The notes beneath the pieces were generated by a model. That model was not told where the DNA came from, ran no database searches, and worked only from the letters and a program-made list of their open reading frames with translations. Both the position numbers and the translations under genes were made by a program. A DNA stretch of 64,000 nt, taken from Lachnoanaerobaculum umeaense (lineage in GTDB: Bacteria; Bacillota; Clostridia; Lachnospirales; Lachnospiraceae). This document shows positions 35,911 to 47,400 of the stretch, one piece after another (the stretch's first letter is position 1; each line of letters begins with the position of its first letter). The stretch spans positions 2,294,001 through 2,358,000 of the forward strand of contig NZ_CP032364.1 in assembly GCF_003589745.1 (NCBI RefSeq), read 5' to 3'.

Positions 35911-36784
35911 CTACATGATATCATACTGACGATCAAGAATTGTTTCCTTAACAATAAGATCAATATTCGCCCATTTCCAGATATCTTTATTATCTAAACC
36001 TGAATTATAAATAAGCTCAAATAACTTGTCATGGAAAGATTCTCCCATATTCTCTAGTTGATCTTCCAATGATATCTCCAGTGACGACATTTTGAGACTT
36101 TCAAATAGTGATGCTGACTCTGATTCTTTCACATCATTAAGAGTTACTTCTTCATAATATGCTCATTCATCCCGGAAATCGTCTTCTTTGAACATTCTTC
36201 TTTGCACATTCTTGGAACTTCTCTCTTTATATTCAGACAAACTCTTTTTGCTTACATAATTTTCATCTATGTAAGAATCAATCTCTCCCATCAACTGTGA
36301 CGAAAGCTGAAACGAATGCTTATCAAATACTACAAGCGTAATATTCATCTCATTATCCATCAGAAATTTTCTAAAGACACTGACTGCAATCTGTAATGCT
36401 CTATCCATTGGGAAGCCATATACACCTGTTAATATGAGTGGGAACGCAATGCTTTAGCATTTTAGTTCTTCTGCCTTATCCAGTGAATTCTCATAAATAA
36501 CAACGCTCCAAAATATCAAATTCGTCACTGTTGCCATCAATCCACTTAGGTCCTACAGTATGAATAATATATTTTGCATGAAGTCGAAATGCAGGAGTTA
36601 CTGCCACTTCACCTCTTTCAATATTTCCAATTTTACTACATCCTACTAATAGCTCTTCCGTTCCCGCCGCAGTATATATCGCTGTATCAGTTCCTCCACC
36701 ATATGTTGGTCTTGGATTGGCAGTATTCAGGATTGCATCTGCTTTTACATTAGAAATATCATTTCTAATGATGTGAAATGGCTT
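35911..36784 (-). pseudogene. Dead macro-domain protein gene
   Basis: Reading in the minus direction gives [65 protein letters not shown] and a long C-terminal helical part: an ADP-ribose-binding macro domain as in Clostridia macro proteins. It is broken in several ways. The expected start ATG before PFHII reads AAG (36782-36784), there is a frameshift near YENSL, an AAA-to-TAA stop follows, and TGA stands at 36163-36165. Two long open pieces remain (36163-36408, 35911-36132). Confidence 0.8.
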
Positions 36785-37109
36785 CCAAATATGTTACCGT
36801 TTTCCCATGTTTCTTTGCATATTCAATCTCAGAGATGGTACTCTCTCCGATATATCCTCCTACGTTAATCACATAAATGCCATATGCCATATCTATCTTT
36901 CTTTTATGCATATCATCAATCATTTCTTTTGTATCGGTTAACGTGCCTTCGTCCATATTTTCCCATACTTCTTGATCACCTGTATGACCGAAAAGTCCAA
37001 CAGATATGACAATATTACCTTCAAGCGTAAGTCTTTTCTGTGCTTCAATAAATTCGTCTTTAAAATGTGTACTACCACATAGGGTAATAACCGGATATTT
37101 TCCGACCAC
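36765..37109 (-). CDS. Nucleoside 2-deoxyribosyltransferase-like (DUF4406-type) protein
   Basis: A 114-residue Rossmann-type protein beginning with GKYPVITLCGSTHFKDEF, with DMAYGIYVINVGGYIGESTISEIEYAKKHGK near the C-terminus. This is the nucleoside deoxyribosyltransferase-like fold (DUF4406 group); family members cleave or sense nucleosides or ADP-ribose derivatives. The start is GTG with GGTGG five nt upstream. It lies 11 nt behind the RecD-like gene, so it may be the last gene of the defence-like operon. Confidence 0.78.
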   Translation of the reverse strand: MVGKYPVITLCGSTHFKDEFIEAQKRLTLEGNIVISVGLFGHTGDQEVWENMDEGTLTDTKEMIDDMHKRKIDMAYGIYVINVGGYIGESTISEIEYAKKHGKTVTYLEAISHH

Positions 37110-37120
37110 TGTACCACCTA

Positions 37121-40100
37121 TTAATCTAAATCAAACGTATTCTCTATTATTTGTTGGATATTCGCTGCATCAAGTCCACCGCTTGCATCATCCTCCGTCA
37201 CGATGAGATTCTTTCCTTCTACTATTCCATTCTTTTCATAGAATTTCTTTTTATCTTCCCATCTCTGACGATATGTTCCATCAGTCATCATTCCACAGTG
37301 TTCCCAATACCAGACCACGCCAGTATCATAATCTTCAATTTTGAAGTCTGGACGTTTAACTCTTCCTTCCAGTACAAGCTCCGGCTCATATTCATAATCT
37401 AGTCCATTATAATGAAGTGCATTTGCGATAATCACTTCAGACTTAGATCTTACAAGTTCTCCACGTACAGTCTTATGAATAAGTTTTTCTTCATAGAATT
37501 TATCTCCAGACTGCACAATCTGTGGACGTAAATCAGGTCCGTTTGGCTCTCCCTTATAAACATCTCTAAATAAATCGGTAAACCTTGTAGCAATTGCTGA
37601 GTTCGCAGCTGTAGAATACTTCATCAAATGATACGGTTCCTGATTATACATAATCACAATCTTATCAAGTTGTCTTGTAAGTGCTGTATAAAGCATTTCT
37701 CTTGATAAAATTTGACATGGTTCTGATAAAACCAGTATCACAGTGCCAAACTGACTACCCTGTGCTTTATGTACTGTCAATGCATAAGCAAGCTCCAAGT
37801 TTGCAGTTCCATTCTCTTCATCAAAATCTCGTCTATCAAAAGAATATTTATATCCCTTCTGAGATGAAAATACTACATGCATGAAATTATCGTCATTTTT
37901 CCTTGCTTTAGAGTAATCACCACAGGCTATACCAATTTCACCATTAGCCAAATAATTTCTTGCGCCTTCATCGTTTGGATATGCCTCTTTTGCTGAAGTA
38001 TTTACTAAATTGATAACTTTATCTCCATATACAATACCTTCCGGTCCCAAACTGTTTGCGATTCGCTTTCTGGCTCCCCAGTATTTTGATACCTCTAAGA
38101 ATTTTTCTCTGTATTTTAGATGAATCATTCGATTTATATTCATAACACCGTGCGGCATATTACGAACTGGAGCTAATATCTGCCATTTTTCCACATACTC
38201 TGCTGCATCCACATTGAAGAAAATACCATAGTTACCCTTTGTTCCACCCAACGACAAATCAAAACTTTCTTGATCATATATATCCTTCATACCTGTTTCT
38301 TTTGCCATGATTTCCAGTAAATGTGTCTCAAGTTCTTCTTTTGTACTCCACTGTACAAATTCAATATTCTTATCACCTTTACCTATAATTTCAGCAATTA
38401 CATCATCATCCGGAACATCTTCTGTGTTAGTGAACATTTTTGATAGACGTACATCCTTACGAATGCCATTAGTCTGCTGTCTACGATTTACTGTCAACTC
38501 TCCATAATGTTCACATACTCTTGGAAATACTCCATCCTTTAATTTCAACCGGAGCATGTATACCAAATCAACAAATGGTCTACCTGCTCCTATTGGCGGA
38601 AGCTGATTCGGATCTCCAACAAAAATAATACGTCTTGCCTTTTTTAATGCCTGCATCAATGCACCAAACATTTCCTCTGTCAGCATAGATGCCTCATCTA
38701 TAATAACGGTCTCAGGCACATCTGCAAAATTTGCATCTGATAGCACATATCTCATATCATTCCAGTCAAATCTCTGACTTCGCACCAAAAACTGAGCAAC
38801 GTTGAGTGCAGTAAATCCTTTCCCTTCCTCTCCCATACTCTCTAAAAGTCGTACCGTTGCTTTTCCGGTAGGTGCTAAAAGTAAAACACCTCCATCTTTA
38901 ATCGTAGGATGACTGCACAATACAGATAAAACTGTAGTCTTTCCTGTTCCTGCATCTCCTACAAGCACAGTAATTCTTGACTCGGCTAATTCTGCAAGAA
39001 TAGCCGCCTTTTCTTGACGTGCTTTTTCTTCCGATTCTGATATCAGTTTACCATTATTAAACTTATCATCAAGCATCTTCCTCCAGTCAGCCTCAACTGG
39101 AAGCTTTGGTGCGTTCAATCTTCTACTGATACGTTTTTCAATGATATCATCAAATTCCTGAAATCTTACTAATTTATAATATTCTGTGCCATCCTTCATT
39201 TCTCTCTTGATAATCTCAAGCAACATAAATTTCTCGATTGCTTTTACTATATCTTCTGTAACATGACATGCCGGATCGAGCACTTGATTCTTCATTTCCT
39301 CAACCAGATTTGCACAAGGCATAATAGTATTTCCATTAGATGCAGCCTTTTCCATCACAGCGATTGCAAGTGCTCTTACCCTACGTTCATCATTATCAGA
39401 TGATAGTTTAGATGGAGCCTCCAATGGATACTTTTCCATGATAGATGAAATTGGAAATACCGCTCTATCTACCTTCTTTACAGAAATAAATAATTCGTCT
39501 ACTTTAAGTCTTGTCTGCTCATAAAGTATGTATGGATTTTCTATTATCTCCTTATCTGTACATTCAATACGATTTTTCAACCTTTCTCCCTGAGCAAAAA
39601 GTATTTTTGCCTGATTGATTGATAAAGAGAGTCTCGACAAAAGTCTGAAAAGCTGCTTTCTTTCATCAGACATTCCCTTCCATGTCTTGACAATTATTGG
39701 TGTAATTTTCTCTACAAGAGATTCTGATACGACATTTTCCGGATGATCAAAGAGTTGATCTACCAATTCCCATATATTATCCTTGTCTTCCGTCTTTTCT
39801 TTAATTTGTTTTGCCATCAATACTCCAAGCGGTATTTCCATTGCACTAAGCATAGCTCCTAAACCCGGAAATGCTCCACGGTCTTTCCAAACTTCTGCTA
39901 ACCTTTCGTTCAACCATGTCAAAACATTACTGTAATCCTCATCCAAGCAATTATTGATTATTTCAAATGCCTTAATGCATGATAGAATGACATCAATCAC
40001 CGCATCATGACTTACATGTTCTGATGCAAATGAAAATTCTGCAAATGCATCATCTGGTGCGTATACTGTTATCGACTCTATGTTAAATTCGGGATGTAAT

Positions 40101-40825
40101 TCTGCATATTCCATCATCTGTTGATATGGAATTACAAATCCATCCTTATGATCTAGCCTTATAGAATGGCATACTTGTGTTTCCCAAGTCATAGAACGCA
40201 GCTCTCCCTCATCTGTATGCTTATGTTCTACTGCCGGTACAATTCTCTTTATATGTCCCATTCCAATAATTACTCTACGAGAATCTTCTACAAAAGGTAC
40301 CTGCTTCGCATAGGCAATGCACAAAGACTCATCAGGAATAATATCACCATAAAAATAATCAAAAATTGCTCGGTGATTAGATGCTTCCTGTATCCATGCG
40401 GTATGGAATGATAGAACAGGTTCCACTGCCGAATTATATCGGATTCCGTACTCCTCAGATAATTTTTCCATATTATCCTTAACCATCCATGCAAATGGTC
40501 TAGCCGGAAACGAATGTGCAGGATAGACTATTTCCGTCGGCAGAAAATGTCTATGTGTAGCTACGTTATATTTCTTATATGGATGCTCTGTTACTTTTAC
40601 CAAATCGACATCCGACATAAATGCTCCGCCTTCTGCAATACATGGTAACTGACCTTCATTTTTCTGCATACATTGACCACATAGTTCACATTCTCTTGCA
40701 TCATCGCGATTCTCATATATATTTTTTAATCTTAGGCACGAAATATTACTATCCGGGTGTTCACATACAGTTCCATCCCATCCATGATCATGCCAAGGTA
40801 CTCTTATAGATAAATGTTGTGCCAT
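37121..40825 (-). CDS. RecD-like superfamily 1 helicase with C-terminal nuclease-like domain
   Basis: A 1234-residue protein. The N-terminus starts RVPWHDHGWDGTVC and carries six cysteines (C21, C30, C46, C49, C52, C62), perhaps a metal cluster. A long unassigned region follows. From about 615 there is a RecD-type helicase: Walker A VGDAGTGKTT (about 623), DEAS Walker B (about 710), FVGDPNQLPPIG and TVHKAQGSQF (about 1020). Near residue 1130-1190 SKSEVIIANAL, PDFKIEDYD and WEHCG resemble a PD-(D/E)xK nuclease. It follows the Hsp90-like gene by 17 nt. Likely acts on foreign DNA (inference); the fusion is not RecD2 of the usual kind. Confidence 0.82.
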   Translation of the reverse strand: MAQHLSIRVPWHDHGWDGTVCEHPDSNISCLRLKNIYENRDDARECELCGQCMQKNEGQLPCIAEGGAFMSDVDLVKVTEHPYKKYNVATHRHFLPTEIVYPAHSFPARPFAWMVKDNMEKLSEEYGIRYNSAVEPVLSFHTAWIQEASNHRAIFDYFYGDIIPDESLCIAYAKQVPFVEDSRRVIIGMGHIKRIVPAVEHKHTDEGELRSMTWETQVCHSIRLDHKDGFVIPYQQMMEYAELHPEFNIESITVYAPDDAFAEFSFASEHVSHDAVIDVILSCIKAFEIINNCLDEDYSNVLTWLNERLAEVWKDRGAFPGLGAMLSAMEIPLGVLMAKQIKEKTEDKDNIWELVDQLFDHPENVVSESLVEKITPIIVKTWKGMSDERKQLFRLLSRLSLSINQAKILFAQGERLKNRIECTDKEIIENPYILYEQTRLKVDELFISVKKVDRAVFPISSIMEKYPLEAPSKLSSDNDERRVRALAIAVMEKAASNGNTIMPCANLVEEMKNQVLDPACHVTEDIVKAIEKFMLLEIIKREMKDGTEYYKLVRFQEFDDIIEKRISRRLNAPKLPVEADWRKMLDDKFNNGKLISESEEKARQEKAAILAELAESRITVLVGDAGTGKTTVLSVLCSHPTIKDGGVLLLAPTGKATVRLLESMGEEGKGFTALNVAQFLVRSQRFDWNDMRYVLSDANFADVPETVIIDEASMLTEEMFGALMQALKKARRIIFVGDPNQLPPIGAGRPFVDLVYMLRLKLKDGVFPRVCEHYGELTVNRRQQTNGIRKDVRLSKMFTNTEDVPDDDVIAEIIGKGDKNIEFVQWSTKEELETHLLEIMAKETGMKDIYDQESFDLSLGGTKGNYGIFFNVDAAEYVEKWQILAPVRNMPHGVMNINRMIHLKYREKFLEVSKYWGARKRIANSLGPEGIVYGDKVINLVNTSAKEAYPNDEGARNYLANGEIGIACGDYSKARKNDDNFMHVVFSSQKGYKYSFDRRDFDEENGTANLELAYALTVHKAQGSQFGTVILVLSEPCQILSREMLYTALTRQLDKIVIMYNQEPYHLMKYSTAANSAIATRFTDLFRDVYKGEPNGPDLRPQIVQSGDKFYEEKLIHKTVRGELVRSKSEVIIANALHYNGLDYEYEPELVLEGRVKRPDFKIEDYDTGVVWYWEHCGMMTDGTYRQRWEDKKKFYEKNGIVEGKNLIVTEDDASGGLDAANIQQIIENTFDLD

Positions 40826-40842
40826 ACTACTGCACCATCCTT

Positions 40843-43800
40843 TTATAGTATTCCGGTGATTTCATATTCCCGGTTCTGGAATATAACAATATCCCCTATC
40901 TTATGACCTACAAATGCTTTATGAAGAGGGAACTTGTCGGGCTGCAACGTATTATCATAAACCTCACCACCTGCAAATCTCTTTTTGTATGTAATAAAGC
41001 AACCCGCACGTGCCACATCCTCGTAGAGGGCGGCTGACGGTTCGTCTTTTTGTACTTGTTCTACAAACGATGATCTCACCGGCTGTAACAATTGTCCACT
41101 TACTTCGCCATCTTCATCCATTTCCTGTGGTGTTCCGTACTCAGAAAGGAGTCGGAAAATTTCCTGAATTTCAGCAATATGAGTCTGCGTAAAATGTAAT
41201 GCAAGTTCACTATTAATTTCAATAATATATTCATTTTCGTCTGCATCAACATCCAAACTTAGAATTGCTGTTCTCATCTGTTGCTTAAATGTATCCTTAT
41301 TTACGTCACGCACTGCTTTATATTTCGCAGCACAGTTTCTACAAGTACAGATATTAAGCTGTGGCATTTCTATTCCGTAGTTTGCAATTTCTGAAACCTC
41401 TGCATTTGCAAAAGGCTCCTTGCATATCTGACAGATTCTAATATCGCTATCATTCGTATACATACCCATAGCATATGCTCGTACTGTCTTTGGCGATCTA
41501 CTTGTTCGGATCTGTCTCCACACTTTTTTATAGGTTGTAGGGTCTGCACAATAGAACTGCTCCTGAACATGGCGAACTAAGTTTTCCAAATTTTTCACTC
41601 TGTTCTTAGGAAATTCTGTATCTTGCCAACTATTTGCATCAAAAACTTCCTCTGATTCCTCAGGCTCATCCCATGAATCTGCCACTGCACCAGGCATAAC
41701 AACTTCTCTTCCTAACTCACGAGCGAGTCGCTTCAAAAGCACCATCTTGTACTTCTTATCAAGATTTCCTACTTGCTGGAATGTATCAGCAGTATTATCT
41801 GCCTCTTTTTCGGTGAATCCAATAATTTTATAGGCTACCTTTTCGCCACTAATTCCCTTATAAATAGCAGGATTTAAGTCATATCGTGAGAGTTCAGACG
41901 GTCTACATACCTCATTATTTTTGTTATATAGCCAATTTGTTCTTCTTACTGAATATGTAATAACACCGGCTGCTTCTAAAGCCCCCTCATACGGATTGTT
42001 TTTTCTATATCTTCTCTTTCCTTCCAGTTTCTTATAAATTGCCAGTAATAATTTTAGTGCCTCTACAGATTTCTCTTGTGCTAACCCTTCCTCTGGATAT
42101 TCCTCGATGTAATATAAATTATCTTCAAGTCCTTCGATATCAATGTTTGGACAGTATTCACCGATAGCGACCCAATGACCATCACCAACTCCATCTTCTC
42201 TTCTACACCCTTCGGTAACCGGAGAACTAATAATGCCTAGTTTCTTTAATTTACTAAGTGGTATATCGTGTTCTTCATAAAATGCTTCATCAACTAAATC
42301 ATATTCAAAGTCTATGCAAAATTCGTTCTCCTCTTCCGTCTCTTCCTTATAAACGCCCTGATAGTAGATACTCAGATCAATTCCTTCGTCTGATGTTTTA
42401 AGATATGTTTTTCCAGGAATAGAGAATAAATCTTCTCCGTTTGGGTCAGTTACTTTGATGATGTTGGCATCTTTAAGCATCTCTGCTATTTCAGTTACAT
42501 TTCCGGTATCTTCTATTAAATCCAATATTTGTTTTATGTCCTCAACATACTCTGCTTTAAAATCATTAGGATTTTCAAAAGCAAGTAGTTCTCCTACTTC
42601 GACATATTTCTTTATTACTTTTTCTTTTATGTATTGAAAATTGTTAAATTCATGAATCTGAAATTCATTCATCAACACATTCTTAAACTGTGTAGCAATA
42701 TCTGTCTGCACAAGTGCTGACTGCATGACACTTTTATACTCACTTGATGATCCTAAATATATAGAAAGCTGACCATCTACATATGCAGGAACTAATTTCC
42801 CCAATCTATTTAAAATAATTGGAGCTTTTCTAAATTCCTTCCATGCCTTGTCTATTCCATTTCGAATAGTCTGCTCATATGGACCGCTTCTTGTCCAAGA
42901 GATGCTTGTTTTATATACATCAACACGATTATCCGATAGGAAATCATAAAAATCTTTCAGTGCGTCACTATTTGCACCGGACTTTCCCATATGTTCATCT
43001 GGCAATCGTTTCATATCAATTGCAAGCTGCTGCAATCCATAGATTTTGATTTTCAAATCCTGGTTCAACCACATGAAATAATCAGTGAAATTCACTTCCC
43101 TTTCGTTGTTAAATGCAACAAAATCACCAACATATGCTAACGCTGTCTTAAACAAAGGTTTCTCACTAAAATCACCAATTCGAAATGGTACAGGAATTCT
43201 CAACTCTGAAGGCTTATGATACTCACCTTTCCTATCAGGAATCAGCCCATTTTCAATAATAGCTTTGGTTACTTTTTCCTTTAATCCAGGGATTGTGTGA
43301 TTTGTAGATTCATCCTTAAATGCTGACATCACCACTCTTCGCAAAAATCCTTGTGTGATTAACTTTCTATCAGCCAAGTCGATCATTGAATCTGCTATTA
43401 AATCCCCAAGCTTATCAAATAAATCACTATTGAATGCTGAAGGAGTCATTAGTTTCTCTCTTGACACAGCTGTCTCAAAGGAGCCATGAATTAGAAATGG
43501 TAAATCCGTATTATCTCTCGTTGGAAAATATACCCATATATTTGATTGATCCACCTCATTAACATTGTCTGCTCTTGCATTAACTTTATATACAACAGAT
43601 ACCTCTGCGTTTTTCATTTCATCGTGATCAAACACCTTTTTATATTTCAAATAGCGAGATATATCTTCTTTATTGCCATAATCAGTACCTACAATACGAC
43701 ATGTGATAAGCCTTGCATCAGTTTCCTCCACCTTGAGTGTAATCATGGCATGTTTGCCAGTATCTCTATTAACCCAATACAAGTTCTGTATATGTGTTAG

Positions 43801-44418
43801 AAACAGTAGAATTTCACCTTCTAATTCATTAAGCTTTTGAAGCACATCATCTCCTGGCACTGCTTCTAACTGGCCTTTCCGACCATATTTCATAAAAGGA
43901 ATAACTATCTTCGTAAGGTGCTCTGACACAGAAAAAGGCGTAAAAGAACCACCACTAGCTAGTTTACAAGTGATACTTTCCTTTTCCGCCTGACAATTCC
44001 ATCCTTCTATAATTTCTACCGGCAAAAGATATTTGGTAATCTTAAATGCCTCATCATCAGAGTAAATTTCCGGCTGATAGGTATATTTGAATACTGATTT
44101 GAATCCCATACCAAATCTACCAATAGATGACGCATCATCTCTATCTTTTGTTCCCATCAACATTGAAGATACACCAATAGCATCAGCTTCACTAAATGGT
44201 CTTCCATTGTGATAAAATACAAGTTTATCGCTGTAATACTCAATTACAACCTTACCGGCTTCTGCATCTTCTGCATTCTGTAATAATTCATATACAAAAT
44301 GGTTGCTATCTGAATAATGACCGGCAAGTAATGCCTCATATTTCTGTGGCTCCTCCGTCATTCCATACCAATCATGTTTATTTTTAGCGTAAATCGCATT
44401 ATAGTCAATTTTACCCAT
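40843..44418 (-). CDS. Hsp90/sacsin-type ATPase protein with zinc-finger and Gre-like C-terminus
   Basis: A 1191-residue protein. The N-terminal GHKL ATPase has the N-box ELLQNAEDA (E44, N48) and the FGMGFKSVF lid glycine motif near residue 105, as in sacsin-type proteins of defence islands. Middle parts are mostly helical and unassigned. Near 990-1030 CQIC...CTCRNC is a zinc-finger pattern. The C-terminus PLHKAFVGHKIGDIVIFQNREYEI resembles the GreA/GreB FKBP-like end (PLGKALLGKKVGD). The start has GGAGAAG. It lies between the SNF2 helicase (60 nt) and RecD-like gene. Function: putative defence sensor/regulator ATPase (inference). Confidence 0.8.
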   Translation of the reverse strand: MGKIDYNAIYAKNKHDWYGMTEEPQKYEALLAGHYSDSNHFVYELLQNAEDAEAGKVVIEYYSDKLVFYHNGRPFSEADAIGVSSMLMGTKDRDDASSIGRFGMGFKSVFKYTYQPEIYSDDEAFKITKYLLPVEIIEGWNCQAEKESITCKLASGGSFTPFSVSEHLTKIVIPFMKYGRKGQLEAVPGDDVLQKLNELEGEILLFLTHIQNLYWVNRDTGKHAMITLKVEETDARLITCRIVGTDYGNKEDISRYLKYKKVFDHDEMKNAEVSVVYKVNARADNVNEVDQSNIWVYFPTRDNTDLPFLIHGSFETAVSREKLMTPSAFNSDLFDKLGDLIADSMIDLADRKLITQGFLRRVVMSAFKDESTNHTIPGLKEKVTKAIIENGLIPDRKGEYHKPSELRIPVPFRIGDFSEKPLFKTALAYVGDFVAFNNEREVNFTDYFMWLNQDLKIKIYGLQQLAIDMKRLPDEHMGKSGANSDALKDFYDFLSDNRVDVYKTSISWTRSGPYEQTIRNGIDKAWKEFRKAPIILNRLGKLVPAYVDGQLSIYLGSSSEYKSVMQSALVQTDIATQFKNVLMNEFQIHEFNNFQYIKEKVIKKYVEVGELLAFENPNDFKAEYVEDIKQILDLIEDTGNVTEIAEMLKDANIIKVTDPNGEDLFSIPGKTYLKTSDEGIDLSIYYQGVYKEETEEENEFCIDFEYDLVDEAFYEEHDIPLSKLKKLGIISSPVTEGCRREDGVGDGHWVAIGEYCPNIDIEGLEDNLYYIEEYPEEGLAQEKSVEALKLLLAIYKKLEGKRRYRKNNPYEGALEAAGVITYSVRRTNWLYNKNNEVCRPSELSRYDLNPAIYKGISGEKVAYKIIGFTEKEADNTADTFQQVGNLDKKYKMVLLKRLARELGREVVMPGAVADSWDEPEESEEVFDANSWQDTEFPKNRVKNLENLVRHVQEQFYCADPTTYKKVWRQIRTSRSPKTVRAYAMGMYTNDSDIRICQICKEPFANAEVSEIANYGIEMPQLNICTCRNCAAKYKAVRDVNKDTFKQQMRTAILSLDVDADENEYIIEINSELALHFTQTHIAEIQEIFRLLSEYGTPQEMDEDGEVSGQLLQPVRSSFVEQVQKDEPSAALYEDVARAGCFITYKKRFAGGEVYDNTLQPDKFPLHKAFVGHKIGDIVIFQNREYEITGIL

Positions 44419-44478
44419 AAAAGTTACTTCTCCATTCCTTCCGTATCAGCAGGGACATTTTAGCCCCTGCCAAAGGAA

Positions 44479-47400
44479 TTACTCTACATGTAGCACACCC
44501 TTAATAAGTGGCTGTGTCAAAATATCTGCTTTCTGAATTGTCTCATCAAGCACTTTTTTTTGTTCCTCATAACCTTTTAATAAGTTATCTAACTGAGCAG
44601 TTCTCATTCGTATAATTCTTTCGTCTGTTGCACCGGCAATCTGACCCCGAATAATCATCTCTCGTTTTGTTGTTGTCTGTCTAAGCTGCTCTACTCTGTA
44701 TTCGCAAGATTCTTTTACTGACTGGATATATTCTTCCTTTGCAGCTTGCCAACTGTCATAATGTAACGAATCCATCGAGTCCCATCTTGCAGAATGTGGA
44801 ATATCATCAAAAGCATAGTCTGATGCAAATTGCAAATATGAAAGAATACTATTCTCTACATACTCATTTTCACTTATTGCTTTTAATTTGATATCAGGTC
44901 TAAGCCCTACATATTTCCATGCATAAATCAGGAATTCATAATCACCTGCCGGAAGGCTTTCATCTGAAACACTAAGTCCAATTACACATGGAAGCTGCTT
45001 GCTTTCATACTGTGCCGCCTGAATAACAAGGGGATGCATCTGTGTTAAGAATGTTACATCTCGATTATCCTTCGCAGTTGCTGCATCATATGTAACCCTT
45101 AACTGAGCATTATTAGATTTCAAATATGCATTCCACAGTTTTGTTGCATTATTTGTATTCACTAAATCAATCTTACCAAGCCCGTCTCTCAACTTTGCTC
45201 GCTTATCTGCAGCAAGACGCATTGTACAAAGCTCAGTGTTCTTATTTGATCTGATATACTCACCTTCGCCCAAATAATCCACCAAAAATAAATCCACAAG
45301 ATTTTTAATGCTATCTGGTGAAATCCATGAGTTTTCAGCATCTTGGACATTTTTATTCTGAATGAAATTTGAAAGATCAAATCCATACAAAGACTTCTCT
45401 TCCTGTTCCAATCGATTGAGCTCCCGGACTTTCATGACTTCATTATCTGCCATCTTTTCAATCTTCAATTCTCTCTCTTCATCCGTGAGTTCCGGATCAA
45501 ACATGATTTTGAAAATCTGTTCACTAATATCTCCTAAAATATCAGAGCAATCACCAATACTTGCTTCAAAGACTCCAATCTTTGACAAACATCTGTCGTG
45601 TATTACAGCATCAATTGTTCCTTCTGTAATCATATTATAGATTTTTACTGTCTTACTTGTCTGACCTCGACGATCAATACGTCCGATTCTCTGCTCAATT
45701 CTCATTGGATTCCATGGCAAATCATAGTTAATCATGGTATCACAGAACTGATAATCTAAGCCTTCACATCCTACTTCTGAAAACAGTAAAACATCAATCG
45801 CATCCGGCTCTTCTCTATCTTTTTGGAATCTAGCACGTATATGATATCTTTCCTCATCTGGCACAGAACCATCAACCTGTGCTACTCGATATCCTTTTTT
45901 CTGTAGATGTTTTCTTACATATCGCAAAGTGTGTCTAAAGGAGCTAAAAATGATCACTCTATTATTTTCATCCTCTTGTTTACGGTCAATGACTTCATAC
46001 AGCTTTTCCAACTTTGGATCATATTCCGGTAAACTTGATGTTAATGTCGCTATTTCATCTGCAAGTTCAAAAATTGAGTTTTCATCATCAGAGTTCATAC
46101 TTAAGTCAAACTCAAATAATTCACCATCCTCTTGTACTTGATTCAGACGTTTTTCAACCAAATCATTTAAGAATGGTGCTAATCCATAGATACAGCTTGC
46201 AGCTTGTCGCATAATAGTACACATCATGAATCGTACCGATCTACTACCATGGATAGCAGCCAAAGAATTAGCCTCAAAATCAATTAAAGCATCATAGATA
46301 TCTCTCTGATTCTCTGTGAATGGTACATTTACTGTCTGTGTACGTCTGATACAGAAATCTTCGATATCTCTACGTCTTGTCCTTGTAATAATACTGTTGA
46401 AGGAATGCAGACTCTCAATCATACTGATAGCTTCAATTTTTTCTTCTCTAGTTATCTCATCACGATCAACTAACTCAAATACTCTTGCAAAATTAGGGTT
46501 ATGCTGAATAACATTTCTTCCCCAACTTGTACTTAGAATATGAGATATTTCTTCTTTTGCCTGTTCCTGCCACCCTTCTGCCTGATTTCTTACTGCACGA
46601 AGTAATGCGTTCACATATGCATTCGGTTCTGACATTGTCTTAAAAGTATCTTTGTCAATCACTACGTCAGGTCGAAGCAAATTTAATAATGTATATAAAT
46701 CATTGTTACTATTTTGAAGTGGTGTTGCAGTCAAAAATACAACTGCATCTGCATTACGTGTAAATAATTCGACACCTTGATATGCCCACGTATTTGCATT
46801 GCGGATATTATGAGCCTCATCCACAATCACAAGATCAAAATGTGGTAAAGGATCTAACTGCTGCAATCCCTTTTCCTTACGTTTCTTGCTAGTCTGAGCC
46901 TCGGTTCCCATAATAATATCTTCTCCCAAAAGAGAATATGGAATGATTGTTTTTCTGTGTCTCTCAGGCCATTCTCCATCCCTATCTGTCTCTGAAATTG
47001 CTTCGACAAGATTTCTACCATCTAACTGTGTAAAATTCTCATCAAAACGCTTCATTTCCATTTCCCATTTACGCTCTGCAACCAGAGGTCTAGGACAAAT
47101 GATAAGAACAGAGTTGATATTAGAACGTGCTTCCATTTCTTTTAGGATTAGACCTGCCTCAATAGTTTTACCAACACCGACATCATCTGCAACAAGCAAT
47201 CTTGGACTATCTGCCTTAATCATCTTTAATGCCGGGCGGAACTGATAAGGAACAAAATCTATACGTGCTGCATTTAGAGAGTACAGATTGCTAGATCCCG
47301 GATTATTAATTTGATATGCGGTAAGTGCAGAACGTACCTTTGTAAGTGTAAGATGTTCTGTCAGACTCAAGTTTTCTTTTAAACGAATCTGTTCTGCATA

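Noticed and set aside
35911..36408. Two small hypothetical genes
   Set aside because: Both lie in one frame of a decayed macro-domain gene, separated by a TGA.
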